In this document: positions 43,426 through 52,594 of the stretch, one piece after another
Layout of the letters: the number at the start of each line of letters is the position of its first letter
Numbering within the stretch: position 1 is the first letter of the stretch
Assembly: GCA_030123545.1 (NCBI GenBank)
Contig: CP126124.1
Span: 1,860,001 to 1,924,000, forward strand
Source: Burkholderiaceae bacterium
GTDB taxonomy: Bacteria > Pseudomonadota > Gammaproteobacteria > Burkholderiales > Burkholderiaceae_C
DNA length: 64,000 nt
Reading direction: 5' to 3'
The notes under the pieces: model-generated
The model's database searches: none
Told to the model about the DNA's origin: nothing
The model's input: only the letters and a program-made list of their open reading frames with translations
Made by a program: the position numbers and the translations under genes

Positions 43426-43898
43426 AGCTGCGCATCGGCGAAGGCTGGGACACGCACGCGCTGGTGCCGGGGCGCCGGCTCGTGATCGGCGGCGTCGAGA
43501 TCGCGCACACGCACGGCCTGCTCGGTCATTCCGACGCCGACGTGCTGCTGCACGCGATCACCGACGCGCTGTTCGGCGCCGCCGCGCTCGGCGACATCGG
43601 CACGCATTTCCCCGACGCCGACCCGCGCTGGGCCGGCGCTGACTCCGCACTGCTGCTGGCCGAGGCGGCACGGCAGGTGCGGGAGCGCGGCTATGAGATC
43701 GCGAACGTCGACGCGACCGTGATCGCGCAGGCGCCACGCCTTGCGCCGCACATCGCCGCGATGCGCGCGCGCATCGCCGCCGCGCTGGTCGTGTCGGTGG
43801 ACCAGGTCAACGTGAAGGCGAAGACCGCCGAGCGGCTCGGGCCGGTCGGCGAGGGGCGCAGCATCGAGGCCCGCGCGGTGGTGCTGCTAGGGCCCTAA
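43422..43898 (+). CDS. ispF: 2-C-methyl-D-erythritol 2,4-cyclodiphosphate synthase
   Basis: 158 residues, standard length. The zinc site is the D-x-H in GWDTHALVPGR and the later His in GLLGHSDADVLLHAI; the family tail is VNVKAKTAERLGPVGEGRSIEA. It follows IspD in the MEP pathway (IspE, the enzyme between them, is elsewhere). Its TAA stop overlaps by four bases the stop of the convergent histidine-kinase gene. Confidence 0.95.
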   Translation: MKLRIGEGWDTHALVPGRRLVIGGVEIAHTHGLLGHSDADVLLHAITDALFGAAALGDIGTHFPDADPRWAGADSALLLAEAARQVRERGYEIANVDATVIAQAPRLAPHIAAMRARIAAALVVSVDQVNVKAKTAERLGPVGEGRSIEARAVVLLGP

Positions 43899-45364
43899 TG
43901 TGACATCCGCTCGTGCAGCGAAGCGAGCGGCTTGATCGAGCGCTTCGGATGCGGCGGTGGCGGCGGCGCGCTGTGCAGCTGGATGTGCGCGGCCAGTCCG
44001 CCGCTCGCGCTGTTGGCGAGCACGAACACGCCGCCCATGCGCTGCACCGTCTTGTCGACGATGGACAGGCCCAGACCGGCGCCGGTCGCGGCGGTGCGCG
44101 CCTCGTCGCCGCGAAAGAACGGCTTGGTCAGGTTCGTCAGCGCATCCGGCGCCACGCCCTGGCCGTGGTCGCGCACCTTGATCAGCACCCAGGGCTCGCG
44201 CACGCGCGCGGCGATGTTGATCACGGCGACGTTCGCGTCGGGGAGTTTGCCGTAGCGGCGCGCGTTCTCGATCAGGTTGGAGATGACGCGGGTGAGCTCG
44301 ACCTCGTCGGCCATCACGCGCACGGTGGGCGCGATGTCGACGCTGATGCGCACGTCGTCCTGGTCCTTCACCGGATAGGTGCAGGCGTCGACCACGTCGA
44401 GCAAGCGCACCGGCTTCAGGTCCACATGGTCGGGCCGCGCGTAGTCGAGGAACTTGTCGATGATCGCGTCGAGCTGGCTGATGTCGGCCGCCATGTGCTC
44501 GCGCGCATCTTCGTCGACCACCGACAGCTCGGTCTCCAGCCGCAGCCGCGCCAGCGGCGTGCGCAGGTCGTGCGAGATGCCGGCGAGCATCACCGCGCGG
44601 TCCTGCTCGATCTTCGCGAGCTGCTCGGCCATGCGGTTGAAGCCGATGTTGACCTCGCGGATCTCGCTGGTCGCGACCCGTTCGTCGAGGCGCCCGGCGT
44701 CGAAGTCGCCGTCGCGCACGCGGCTGGTCGCGAACGACAGCTGCTTGAGCGGGTGGTTGATCAGCCGCGCGATCACCGCCGCGCCGGCGAGTGAAAGAAT
44801 CCCGGCGGTGAACAGCCAGACCAGCCAGGTCTTGCTGCCGACCGGGACCAGCCGCGCGCGGTCCATCAGCAGCCAGTACGCGTCGCCGTCGATCGTGAAG
44901 CCGACCCACAGTCCGCGCTCGCCGTTGACGCTGCTCGCGACCGTGGTGCGCGGCCCGAGCCGCAGCGCAAGCTCCTCGGTGATGCGCCGATCGAGCGCGC
45001 TGTTGCCGAACGGTTCGTACTTGTCTTTCGGCTCGCGCGGCACGATGCGCACGCCTTCCTCCTCGGCCAGCGTCTTGATCAGCGACACGCGGGCGATCGC
45101 GTCGGAATAGACCAGCGCCGCGCGGCTCAGGTTCACCAGCGACGCGATCTGCTGCGCGGTCTGGATCGCGCGCGGCTCGTATTCGAGCGAACGGAAGGTC
45201 TGGAACCAGGCGATCGTGCTGCCGATCAGCAGCAGCGCCAGCATGAAGAAGGTGCGCCAGAACAGGCTCAGGCCGGGCTTGCCCTCCGCAGGGGCGAGCG
45301 GCGCCGGCTGGGTGTCCAGCGGCGCGGGCCGGCTGAAGTCGCTGGGAGCCTGTGTGTCCGACAT
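43895..45364 (-). CDS. Sensor histidine kinase, EnvZ/RisS-like
   Basis: 489 residues from ATG 45364. Two membrane helices (about residues 35-55 and 185-205) frame a periplasmic sensor of about 130 residues. A HAMP domain follows, then the dimerisation helix with the phospho-His in LAGISHDLRTPLARLR, and the ATP-binding domain with N-box VISNLIENARRYG and G-box GLGLSIVDKTVQRMGG. It phosphorylates the OmpR-type regulator whose gene is 46 bases upstream. In relatives (RisAS in Bordetella) the pair controls acid and virulence responses. The C-terminal tail is Pro-rich. Confidence 0.9.
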   Translation of the reverse strand: MSDTQAPSDFSRPAPLDTQPAPLAPAEGKPGLSLFWRTFFMLALLLIGSTIAWFQTFRSLEYEPRAIQTAQQIASLVNLSRAALVYSDAIARVSLIKTLAEEEGVRIVPREPKDKYEPFGNSALDRRITEELALRLGPRTTVASSVNGERGLWVGFTIDGDAYWLLMDRARLVPVGSKTWLVWLFTAGILSLAGAAVIARLINHPLKQLSFATSRVRDGDFDAGRLDERVATSEIREVNIGFNRMAEQLAKIEQDRAVMLAGISHDLRTPLARLRLETELSVVDEDAREHMAADISQLDAIIDKFLDYARPDHVDLKPVRLLDVVDACTYPVKDQDDVRISVDIAPTVRVMADEVELTRVISNLIENARRYGKLPDANVAVINIAARVREPWVLIKVRDHGQGVAPDALTNLTKPFFRGDEARTAATGAGLGLSIVDKTVQRMGGVFVLANSASGGLAAHIQLHSAPPPPPHPKRSIKPLASLHERMSH

Positions 45365-45410
45365 CTGCGGCACCCGGGGCGGGATTCGGCGAAGCGGCGT
45401 GCGGCGCAGC

Positions 45411-46145
45411 TCAGCCGGCGCCGTCGGGCACGAACACGTAGCCCACGCCCCAGACGGTCTGGATGTAGCGCGGCGACGACGCGTCGGCCTCGACCAGCTT
45501 GCGCAAGCGCGACACCTGCACATCGAGGCTGCGATCGAACGGCTCGAATTCGCGCCCGCGCGCCAGTTGCGCCAGCTTCTCGCGCGACAGCGGCTGGCGC
45601 GGATGGCGCACCAGCGCCTTCAGCATCGCGAACTCGCCGGTGGTCAGCGGCAAATCCTCGCCGTTGCGGCGCAGCGTGCGTGCGGCCAGGTCGAAGATGA
45701 ACGGGCCGAACACCACGGTTTCGTTCTCGGCCGATGGCGCGCCTGGGGCTTCCACCGGCGGGCGCCGGCGCAGCACCGCCGAAATGCGCGCCAGCAGCTC
45801 GCGCGGATTGAACGGCTTGCCGAGGTAGTCGTCCGCGCCGACCTCGAGCCCGACGATGCGATCCACGTCCTCGCCCTTGGCCGTCAGCATGATGATCGGC
45901 GTGCGGTCGTTTGCGGCGCGGAGGCGCCGGCAGATCGACAGCCCGTCCTCGCCCGGCATCATCAGGTCGAGCACGATCAGGTCCACCGTGTCGCGCAGCA
46001 GGATGCGGTTCAGCGCCTTGCCGTCCTCGGCGACGATGACTTCGAAGCCTTCCTGGGTGAGATAGCGGCGCAGCAGGTCGCGGATGCGGGCGTCGTCGTC
46101 TACCACCACGATTTTGTCGACACGGCTGGTTGCTGGAGATGCCAT
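45411..46145 (-). CDS. OmpR-family response regulator, RisA-like
   Basis: 244 residues from ATG 46145. The receiver holds the acidic pair in VVVDDDARI, the phospho-acceptor Asp in LIVLDLMMPGEDG and the Lys in GADDYLGKPFNPREL. The C-terminal winged helix has SRLRKLVEADASSPRYIQTVWGVGY-type sequence, as in OmpR. It acts with the RisS-like kinase encoded next on the same strand. An upstream in-frame extension to 46205 is less likely. Confidence 0.93.
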   Translation of the reverse strand: MASPATSRVDKIVVVDDDARIRDLLRRYLTQEGFEVIVAEDGKALNRILLRDTVDLIVLDLMMPGEDGLSICRRLRAANDRTPIIMLTAKGEDVDRIVGLEVGADDYLGKPFNPRELLARISAVLRRRPPVEAPGAPSAENETVVFGPFIFDLAARTLRRNGEDLPLTTGEFAMLKALVRHPRQPLSREKLAQLARGREFEPFDRSLDVQVSRLRKLVEADASSPRYIQTVWGVGYVFVPDGAG

Positions 46146-46339
46146 TGCGGATTTGAATGCGGTTGGTTTGTAACAACGCCGATTTTGGGCTGCTTCGCAG
46201 GGCAATTCCGGGAATGCCGGTGCAGCCTGACACAGTGTTACATATTTTGCCCGGCAGTGCAGGGCGCGTCGGTGTGCATGGGATCATTGATGTAGGAGGG
46301 CCGTGCAGAACCATGGAAAGAGCGCACGGCAGCATCACG

Positions 46340-46705
46340 ATGAAACGGATCCTTGTTTTTGCTGCGCAGGCGATGCTGCTGACCGGCGCGCTGGCGCAGG
46401 TGCAACTCGGCAACGGCCAGGCCGGCATCGGCGTGGCCAACGGCAGTGAAGACGGCAGCAGTGCCGCGGTGGTCGGTTCACTCGCGCCGGCGCCGGCGCA
46501 AGCGGTGAGTCCGTTCGCACCGGTGCCGGCGCAAGATCCCGCCGAGCAGCGGCGCAACGAATTGCGCGCGGCATTGCAGGCGCAGCGTGCCGCGCAGGAC
46601 AAGGCATCGGCAGTCCATCGCCTCACGCCCGAAGAACGTGCAGAATTGCGCGAGCAGCTGCGGCAGTTCTATCCCCGCACCGCAGGTCGGATCGACCGAC
46701 CCTGA
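46340..46705 (+). CDS. Small secreted protein of unknown function
   Basis: 121 residues from ATG 46340, with a signal peptide ending at A-L-A-Q. The mature part has a Gly/Ala/Ser stretch, an Ala/Pro repeat (APAPAQAVSPFAPVPAQ) and a helical, charged C-terminus (LTPEERAELREQLRQFYP). The last part is like short motifs in periplasmic regulators such as CpxP-like proteins, but this is a weak likeness. It lies divergent from the response-regulator gene. Confidence 0.6.
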   Translation: MKRILVFAAQAMLLTGALAQVQLGNGQAGIGVANGSEDGSSAAVVGSLAPAPAQAVSPFAPVPAQDPAEQRRNELRAALQAQRAAQDKASAVHRLTPEERAELREQLRQFYPRTAGRIDRP

Positions 46706-46765
46706 CGGCGGCTGCGTGGCGGATTGCGCTGCGCAGGCTGTAAATCTTTGAAAACGGGTGCGGCG

Positions 46766-47485
46766 ATGCGGCGATTGAAGAGCGCTACAAAACTGATAGT
46801 TGCTTGCGCAATAGGGGCATGGACTTCCGGCGTTTTTGCTCAGAATTTTCCGTACAACCCGCCGCAGAACGTGGTGCGCCTGTCGGCGCAGGGCGCGGTC
46901 GATGTGCAACAGGACTGGCTCACGATCACGCTGGCCGCGACGCAGGAGGGGCCGGACGCCGGAACCGTGCAGAACCAGCTGAAGGCCGCGCAGGGCACCG
47001 CGTTGGCCCAGGCGCGGCGTGCGGCAACACCGGACAAGCTGGAGGTGCACACCGGCAACTTCAGCCTTGCGCCGCGTTACGCGAGCAACGGCAAGATCAA
47101 CGGCTGGCACGGGACTGCGGAACTGGTGCTCGAAGGACGCGATTTCGCGCTGGTCAGCGGCACCGCCGGCAGCATTTCGACGATGAGCGTGAACAACGTC
47201 GCGTTCCGGCTGAGCCGCGAGCAGCGCGCGAAGGTCGAGGGCGAGGCCGAGGCGCTCGCGATCGACCGTTTCAAGGCCCGCGCTGCCGTGATCGCGAAGG
47301 AATTCGGCTTTGCCGGCTATGCGCTGCGCGAGGTGTCGGTCAACGCCAACGACCAGGGTCTGCCGCCGCGTCCGCGGATGATGGCGATGGAGGCGCGCGC
47401 GTCGATGTCGGAAGCCCCGGTGCCGGTGGAAGCGGGCAAGAGCACGGTGCTGGTGACCGTTTCCGGGACTGTGCAACTGAAGTGA
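46766..47485 (+). CDS. SIMPL-domain (DUF541) periplasmic protein
   Basis: 239 residues from ATG 46766. A signal peptide ends at G-V-F-A-Q, then the SIMPL/DUF541 fold with VVRLSAQGAVDVQQDWLTITL near the N-terminus and the YRVSNVVTV-like helix seen as MSVNNVAFRLSREQRAKV. Family members (YggE-like) are linked to oxidative stress, but the role is not known. The signal peptide codons (46776-46808) match the AT-rich repeat family. It could form a unit with the small secreted gene upstream. Confidence 0.82.
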   Translation: MRRLKSATKLIVACAIGAWTSGVFAQNFPYNPPQNVVRLSAQGAVDVQQDWLTITLAATQEGPDAGTVQNQLKAAQGTALAQARRAATPDKLEVHTGNFSLAPRYASNGKINGWHGTAELVLEGRDFALVSGTAGSISTMSVNNVAFRLSREQRAKVEGEAEALAIDRFKARAAVIAKEFGFAGYALREVSVNANDQGLPPRPRMMAMEARASMSEAPVPVEAGKSTVLVTVSGTVQLK

Positions 47486-47491
47486 GCCCGG

Positions 47492-49066
47492 TCACGGCAA
47501 CTCGGACTTGAAGCGGCACAGCCGGCCGTCGTCCGCCGGGCGGATCACCGCCCAGACATAGTGCACCACCACGCCGCGCTTGCCGAAGCCCCAGTCGAGC
47601 TGGGTCTGGCCTTGTGCGATCGCTTCGCGGTACAACGGAGCATAGGCCGGATTGGTGCTTTTCTCGCGCGGCACCAGAACCAACGCGCCGCAGCGGCGCA
47701 CGTCCTCGTCGCTGAGCCACGGCGTCTTGCGGCGGTCGTGATCCATGAACACCATCGGCTCGGGCCGCAGGTGCAGCGCGATGTTGCCGCCGGTCCAGGT
47801 GTCGGAGACGACGATGCGCAGCGGGCCGCTCGCATGCGCGCGCCATAGCGCCTGCGCGCTGGCCGCCAGTTCGCGGCTCGGGAAATTGAAGCGTGCGTTG
47901 CGGCCGACGATCTCCGGCACCACCGCGGCGCCGGCGAAGAAGATCACGAAGATGCCGACCTGAGCCAGCGCAGTGAGCTTCCAGGTCCGGGGCAGCAGCG
48001 ACGGATCCCGGTTGCCGCGAAAGTACCTGTGCGCGAGCAGCGGCCCGGCGGTCAGGAAATACGCGCTGACCCAGTTGCTGTCGAGCGCATCGCCGCGCAG
48101 CAGCGCCGGCGCGACCGCCAGCACCAGCGGGGTCCACAGCGTGATCGCGAGATAGCGCCGGTCGAAGCGCTCGCGCGCGGTCGCCGGCGTGCGCGTCCCT
48201 GGCGTGACCTGGGCCGGGTCGCTCCAGCGCACGAGTACCCAGGCCATCAGCAGCATCACGCTGACGCGGCTCGCCTGGTTGATGAGGAAGCCGAGCAGCA
48301 CGTGAAAGCGCCCCGCCGACGAGTCGAGCTGATGCTCGGCGTAGTGGATCGGCGGGAAGTTGTTGACGAACAACCAGTGCACGTGCGGCAGCAGCAGCAG
48401 CGCGAACACGAGCAGGCTTAAAGCCAGTCCGCGCAGCACGCGCCGGTCGGTCCACAGGCGCTGCGCCAGCACGACCGCAAGCAGGCCGGCCAGCGCCAGC
48501 ACCGCGCTGTACTTGGTCAGCATCGCCAGGCCCGCGGCCACGCCGAGCGCGAGCCAGTGGCGGCGCTTGTCGGTGCAGACGGCGCGGTAGAAGTGATACA
48601 ACGCCGCCGCGGTGAACGGCAGCGACACCGTGTTGTGGTTCAGCGTCAGCGCGTTGATCGTGTGGTATGACAGCAGCGAATCGAGCACCACCGCGATGAT
48701 CGCGATGCGCGGCGGCATCATGCAGCGCGCGAGCAGCCAGACGTAGATCATCGCGACCACGCTGCAGCCCTGCGCGGCGAACGCGGTCAGCGCCTGCGAC
48801 GGCCCGCCGAACGCCAGGTTCAGCGCATGCATCAAAGCGCTCGGCAGCGGCGGGTGCTTGTAGTAGCCCCATTGCCAGCTCTGCGCCCACACCACCTGCT
48901 CGATGCTGTCGAGGTGCATCGCGCGTGGGATGAACGCCGCACCGAGCGTCCAGGCGGCGAGATAGAGCGCGCCGAACAGCAGCAGCTGGCGCCCGGCCCA
49001 GGACGCGCGCAGCGCCGGGTCGCTCGCCGCTGCCGGGGCTTGGATGCTGCTCATCGATTCAGTCAT
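47492..49066 (-). CDS. GT39/ArnT-like membrane glycosyltransferase
   Basis: 524 residues with 10 or more hydrophobic helices. The first periplasmic loop holds the acidic active-site region HLDSIEQVVW and the typical WGYYKHPPLPSAL motif of the PMT/ArnT-like clan. It moves a sugar from a polyprenyl-phosphate donor onto lipid or protein at the outer face of the inner membrane. The C-terminal domain is periplasmic. The acceptor is unknown; lipid A or a glycan is possible. Converges with the SIMPL gene. Confidence 0.87.
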   Translation of the reverse strand: MTESMSSIQAPAAASDPALRASWAGRQLLLFGALYLAAWTLGAAFIPRAMHLDSIEQVVWAQSWQWGYYKHPPLPSALMHALNLAFGGPSQALTAFAAQGCSVVAMIYVWLLARCMMPPRIAIIAVVLDSLLSYHTINALTLNHNTVSLPFTAAALYHFYRAVCTDKRRHWLALGVAAGLAMLTKYSAVLALAGLLAVVLAQRLWTDRRVLRGLALSLLVFALLLLPHVHWLFVNNFPPIHYAEHQLDSSAGRFHVLLGFLINQASRVSVMLLMAWVLVRWSDPAQVTPGTRTPATARERFDRRYLAITLWTPLVLAVAPALLRGDALDSNWVSAYFLTAGPLLAHRYFRGNRDPSLLPRTWKLTALAQVGIFVIFFAGAAVVPEIVGRNARFNFPSRELAASAQALWRAHASGPLRIVVSDTWTGGNIALHLRPEPMVFMDHDRRKTPWLSDEDVRRCGALVLVPREKSTNPAYAPLYREAIAQGQTQLDWGFGKRGVVVHYVWAVIRPADDGRLCRFKSELP

Positions 49067-49236
49067 TGCGGGCGCCGCGGCCGGTTGGGCCGGCTGCCGG
49101 CGCAGGATTGCCGTGGGGCGGCATGCTGTCTTCGCGGATCAATTACGATGGAACCGAAGCAACGAAACGGCCCGCGATCGCGCGGCCTTCGATGCGAAAC
49201 CGCCATTATCCGACCCCGGATTGCCAGACCTTCACC

Positions 49237-50124
49237 ATGACCGAACCGACCCTGCACCACGTTCACTGTCCCGATGCCGACGGCGGCCACCGGATGGCCT
49301 ATTGGGAATGGGGCGAGCCGACGAACCCGCACGTGGTGGTGTGCGTGCACGGCCTGTCGCGTCAGGGGCGTGACTTCGACACGCTCGCGCGCGCGTTGTG
49401 CGAGCGCGTGCGCGTGGTCTGCCCCGACGTGGTCGGCCGCGGCAGGAGCGACTGGCTGAAGAACCCGGACGGCTACCAGATGCCGCTGTACGCGGCCGAT
49501 ATGCTCGCTTTGCTCGCGCAGCTCAAGCCGGCCTCGCTGGACTGGGTCGGCACCAGCATGGGAGGTCTGATCGGCATGATCATCGCGGGGCAGCCGGATC
49601 TGCCGTTGCCGGTGCCGGTGCGCCGTCTCGTGCTGAACGATGTCGGCCCGGCGCTCCAGTGGGAGGCGCTGCAACGCATCGGCCAGTACCTTGGGAGCAC
49701 CGGGCGCTTCGAGTCGCTGCAACAGGCGGCCGACGCGCTGTGGGCGGACTCGCGCAGCTTCGGGCCGCACACGCCGGCACAATGGCTGGCGCTGTCGGCG
49801 CCCATGGTGCGGCCCATCGATGGCGACGCATCGGGCGCGCTGACGCTGCACTACGACCCGGCGATCGCGAAGCCGTTCCGTGCGTTGACCCGCGAGGCCA
49901 CCGAACAGGGCGAGGCCGCGATGTGGCAACTCTACGATGGCATCCACGCCGAGACGCTGCTGCTGCGCGGCGCGCAGTCGGACCTGCTGAACCCGGCGAC
50001 GGCGCGCGCGATGACCGAGCGCGGACCCAAGGCCCGGCTCGTGGAATTCGCCGGTATTGGCCATGCGCCGACGCTGATCGCGGCGGACCAGGTCGAGGCG
50101 GTGAGGTCGTTCCTGCTGGGCTGA
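49237..50124 (+). CDS. Alpha/beta hydrolase
   Basis: 295 residues from ATG 49237. The oxyanion segment VCVHGLSRQGRDFD, the nucleophile elbow GTSMGGLIGM (Ser in G-x-S-x-G) and the C-terminal base His in GIGHAPTLI fit a general alpha/beta hydrolase of the MhpC/haloalkane type. The acid Asp is likely the one in GAQSDLLNP. Substrate unknown. It starts the unit that continues with relA 23 bases downstream. Confidence 0.85.
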   Translation: MTEPTLHHVHCPDADGGHRMAYWEWGEPTNPHVVVCVHGLSRQGRDFDTLARALCERVRVVCPDVVGRGRSDWLKNPDGYQMPLYAADMLALLAQLKPASLDWVGTSMGGLIGMIIAGQPDLPLPVPVRRLVLNDVGPALQWEALQRIGQYLGSTGRFESLQQAADALWADSRSFGPHTPAQWLALSAPMVRPIDGDASGALTLHYDPAIAKPFRALTREATEQGEAAMWQLYDGIHAETLLLRGAQSDLLNPATARAMTERGPKARLVEFAGIGHAPTLIAADQVEAVRSFLLG

Positions 50125-50147
50125 ACGAGCCTGCGGCCGGGGAGACG

Positions 50148-52361
50148 ATGAAGACGCTGCAGACCCGGCCGGGCGGCGCGTCGGCCGACGCGCGCGTTCC
50201 GGAACTGCTCGCGGTAACCGACCGGGCGCTGCCCGCCGAGGTCGACGCGCCAGCGCGGGCACGCGCGTTCGCCGAGCCGCTGATCGCCGGCGAGACGCTG
50301 GACACCGGCGAGAACACGCTGGCGCATGCGGACGCGGTCGCCGAGATCCTCGCGACGCTCGGCGGCTCGCCCGCAATGCAGGCCGCCAGCTACCTGGTCC
50401 ATGCCTGCGATCACCTGAACAAGCCGCGCGACGTGATCGCGAAGGCGTTCGGCGAGAGCTTCGCGTCGCTCGCGATCGAGACCACGAAGCTGATCCAGGT
50501 GCAGAAGCGTTCGCGCGCGGCGGCCCCGTCGGCGCAGCTGGCCGCCGATGCGTCGGCGCAGACCGAGACGGTGCGCAAGATGCTGCTCGCGTTCTCGCGC
50601 GACCTGCGGGTGGTGCTGCTGCGGCTTGCGTCGCGGCTGCAGACGCTGCGTTTCTACGCGGCGACCAAGACGCCGATGCCGTCCGGCATGGCGCGCGAGT
50701 CGCTGCAGGTGTTCGCGCCGCTGGCGAACCGGCTCGGGATCTGGCAGCTCAAGTGGGAGATCGAGGATCTCGCGTTCCGCTTCCTCGAGCCCGACACCTA
50801 TCGTCAAGTCGCGCAGCTGCTGGACCAGAAGCGGGCCGAGCGCGAGAACTACGTGCGGCAGCTGCGCGCGCAGCTCGAGATCGAACTGCGCGCGCAGGGG
50901 ATCGCGGCGACGGTGCAGGGCCGGCCCAAGCACATCTACAGCATCGTACGCAAGATGCGCGGCAAGTCGCTCGAATTCAGCCGGGTGTTCGACATCCGCG
51001 CGCTGCGCGTGGTCGTGCCGCAGCTGCGCGACTGCTATGCGGCGCTGAGCTGGGTGCACAGCCGCTTTGCGCCGATCGCCGACCAGTTCGACGACTACAT
51101 CGCCCGGCCGAAGGCGAACGGCTACCAGTCGTTGCACACCGTGGTCACCGACGCCGCGGGCCAGCCGATCGAAATCCAGATCCGCACCGAGGCGATGCAC
51201 GAGCATGCGGAGCATGGCGTCGCGGCGCACTGGGTGTACAAGGAGGCCGGCGCCAGGGGCTACGGCGGCGTCTCGGCGGCCGGCGGGTACGACGCGAAGA
51301 TCGCGGTGCTGCGCCAGCTGTTCGCGTGGGAGCGCGAACTCGCCGGCGCCGCCGGCGGCCGGGGCCTGTTCGAGGACCGGATCTACGTGCTGACCCCGGA
51401 GGCCGCCGTCATCGACCTGCCGCGGGGCGCCACGCCGGTCGACTTCGCGTACAGCGTGCACACCGACCTGGGCCACCGCTGCCGCGGCGCGCGGGTCGAC
51501 GGCGTGATGGTGCCGTTGAGCACGCCGCTCTCGAACGGCCAGACGGTGGAGATCGTCGCGGCGAAGGAGGGCGGCCCGTCGCGCGACTGGCTCAATCCCG
51601 AACTCGGCTACCTGGCGAGCCCGCGAGCACGCGCGAAGGTGCGCGCCTGGTTCAACGCGCTGGCGCAGCACGAAACCGTGGCGCGCGGCCGCGAGGCGGT
51701 CGAGCGGCTGCTGCAGCGCGAAGGCCGCACCGCGGTCAAGTTCGAGGATCTCGCGGTACGGCTCGGCTTCCGTGGCGCGAACGAACTGTTCGAGGTCGTC
51801 GGCAAGGACGAATTCTCGCTGCACAACATCGAGCTGTTGCTGCGCCCGTTGCCGCCCGCGCCGGCAGTGGACACGGTGCCGCTGAAAAAAGCGCGCAGCT
51901 CCGAGACGCTGGAAAAGGGCGGCTTGCTCGTGGTCGGCGTCGATTCGCTGATGACCCAACTGGCCAAATGCTGCAAGCCGGCCCCGCCCGACCCGATCCG
52001 AGGCTTCGTGACCCGGGGCCGGGGGGTGAGCGTGCACCGGGCGGACTGCGCGAATTTCCGCGAGATGGCCGCCAAGAGCGGGGAGCGGGTGATCGCGGTC
52101 GCATGGGGCGCGCGCAGGGCGGAGCAGACGGTGTATCCGATCGACGTGTTGGTCGAGGCCGCGGACCGCCAGGGGCTGGTGCGCGACATCTCGGACCTGT
52201 TCGCGAAGGAGCGGATGAACGTGATCGGCGTGCAGACGCGCGGGGCGCATGGCGCGGCCCAGATGCTGTTCACGGTGGAGACCAGCGACACCGCGCGGCT
52301 CGGCAAGGTGCTCGCGTTGGTGGCCGAAGTCAAGGGCGTGCGCGCCGCACGCCGGCGCTGA
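50148..52361 (+). CDS. relA: (p)ppGpp synthetase I (RelA)
   Basis: 737 residues from ATG 50148 (GGGGAGACG before it). The N-terminal hydrolase domain is degenerate: the H-D pair is replaced (YLVHACDHLNKP), so hydrolysis is unlikely. The synthetase domain has GRPKHIYSIVRKM and the Q-F-D-D-Y-I-A loop typical of monofunctional RelA (bifunctional SpoT has a basic R-x-K-D type). TGS, the zinc-finger-like CC motif (LAKCCKPAPPD) and an ACT domain follow. It makes ppGpp on stalled ribosomes. tRNA-Val follows 66 bases downstream. Confidence 0.95.
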   Translation: MKTLQTRPGGASADARVPELLAVTDRALPAEVDAPARARAFAEPLIAGETLDTGENTLAHADAVAEILATLGGSPAMQAASYLVHACDHLNKPRDVIAKAFGESFASLAIETTKLIQVQKRSRAAAPSAQLAADASAQTETVRKMLLAFSRDLRVVLLRLASRLQTLRFYAATKTPMPSGMARESLQVFAPLANRLGIWQLKWEIEDLAFRFLEPDTYRQVAQLLDQKRAERENYVRQLRAQLEIELRAQGIAATVQGRPKHIYSIVRKMRGKSLEFSRVFDIRALRVVVPQLRDCYAALSWVHSRFAPIADQFDDYIARPKANGYQSLHTVVTDAAGQPIEIQIRTEAMHEHAEHGVAAHWVYKEAGARGYGGVSAAGGYDAKIAVLRQLFAWERELAGAAGGRGLFEDRIYVLTPEAAVIDLPRGATPVDFAYSVHTDLGHRCRGARVDGVMVPLSTPLSNGQTVEIVAAKEGGPSRDWLNPELGYLASPRARAKVRAWFNALAQHETVARGREAVERLLQREGRTAVKFEDLAVRLGFRGANELFEVVGKDEFSLHNIELLLRPLPPAPAVDTVPLKKARSSETLEKGGLLVVGVDSLMTQLAKCCKPAPPDPIRGFVTRGRGVSVHRADCANFREMAAKSGERVIAVAWGARRAEQTVYPIDVLVEAADRQGLVRDISDLFAKERMNVIGVQTRGAHGAAQMLFTVETSDTARLGKVLALVAEVKGVRAARRR

Positions 52362-52401
52362 AGCGCGCCGCGTCGGCGCCTGAGCAGAGCCAGCGCGCTG
52401 C

Positions 52402-52407
52402 TACAAT
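52402..52407 (+). promoter_or_regulatory. Candidate -10 element of the tRNA-Val promoter
   Basis: TACAAT lies 20 bases before the mature tRNA 5' end, a distance that fits a start a few bases upstream of the tRNA. No good -35 is visible at the right distance (CCTGAG), so the assignment rests on the -10 and on position alone. Confidence 0.35.
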
Positions 52408-52427
52408 CACCGCTCTCGAACATCCGT

Positions 52428-52504
52428 AGGCGCGTAGCTCAGCTGGTTAGAGCACCACCTTGACATGGTGGGGGTCGTTGGTTCGAGTCCAATCGCGCCT
52501 ACCA
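52428..52504 (+). tRNA. tRNA-Val (anticodon GAC)
   Basis: 77 bases including an encoded CCA at 52502-52504. Acceptor stem AGGCGCG pairs with CGCGCCT, the anticodon stem CCACC pairs with GGTGG around the loop TTGACAT, giving anticodon GAC, and the T-arm is G-TTGGTTCGAGTCCAAT. It reads GUC (and GUU) codons. It stands between relA and the minus-strand NRPS-PKS operon, and could have served as a landing site for the cluster. Confidence 0.95.
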
Positions 52505-52594
52505 ACTCCGAAGGACTGGTTCTCATCGCTGGACCGGCCCTTTTTCTTGGCGCTTGCGGCCGTGGCCAGGCCTCTTGGCGCGGAACGGTCGAGG

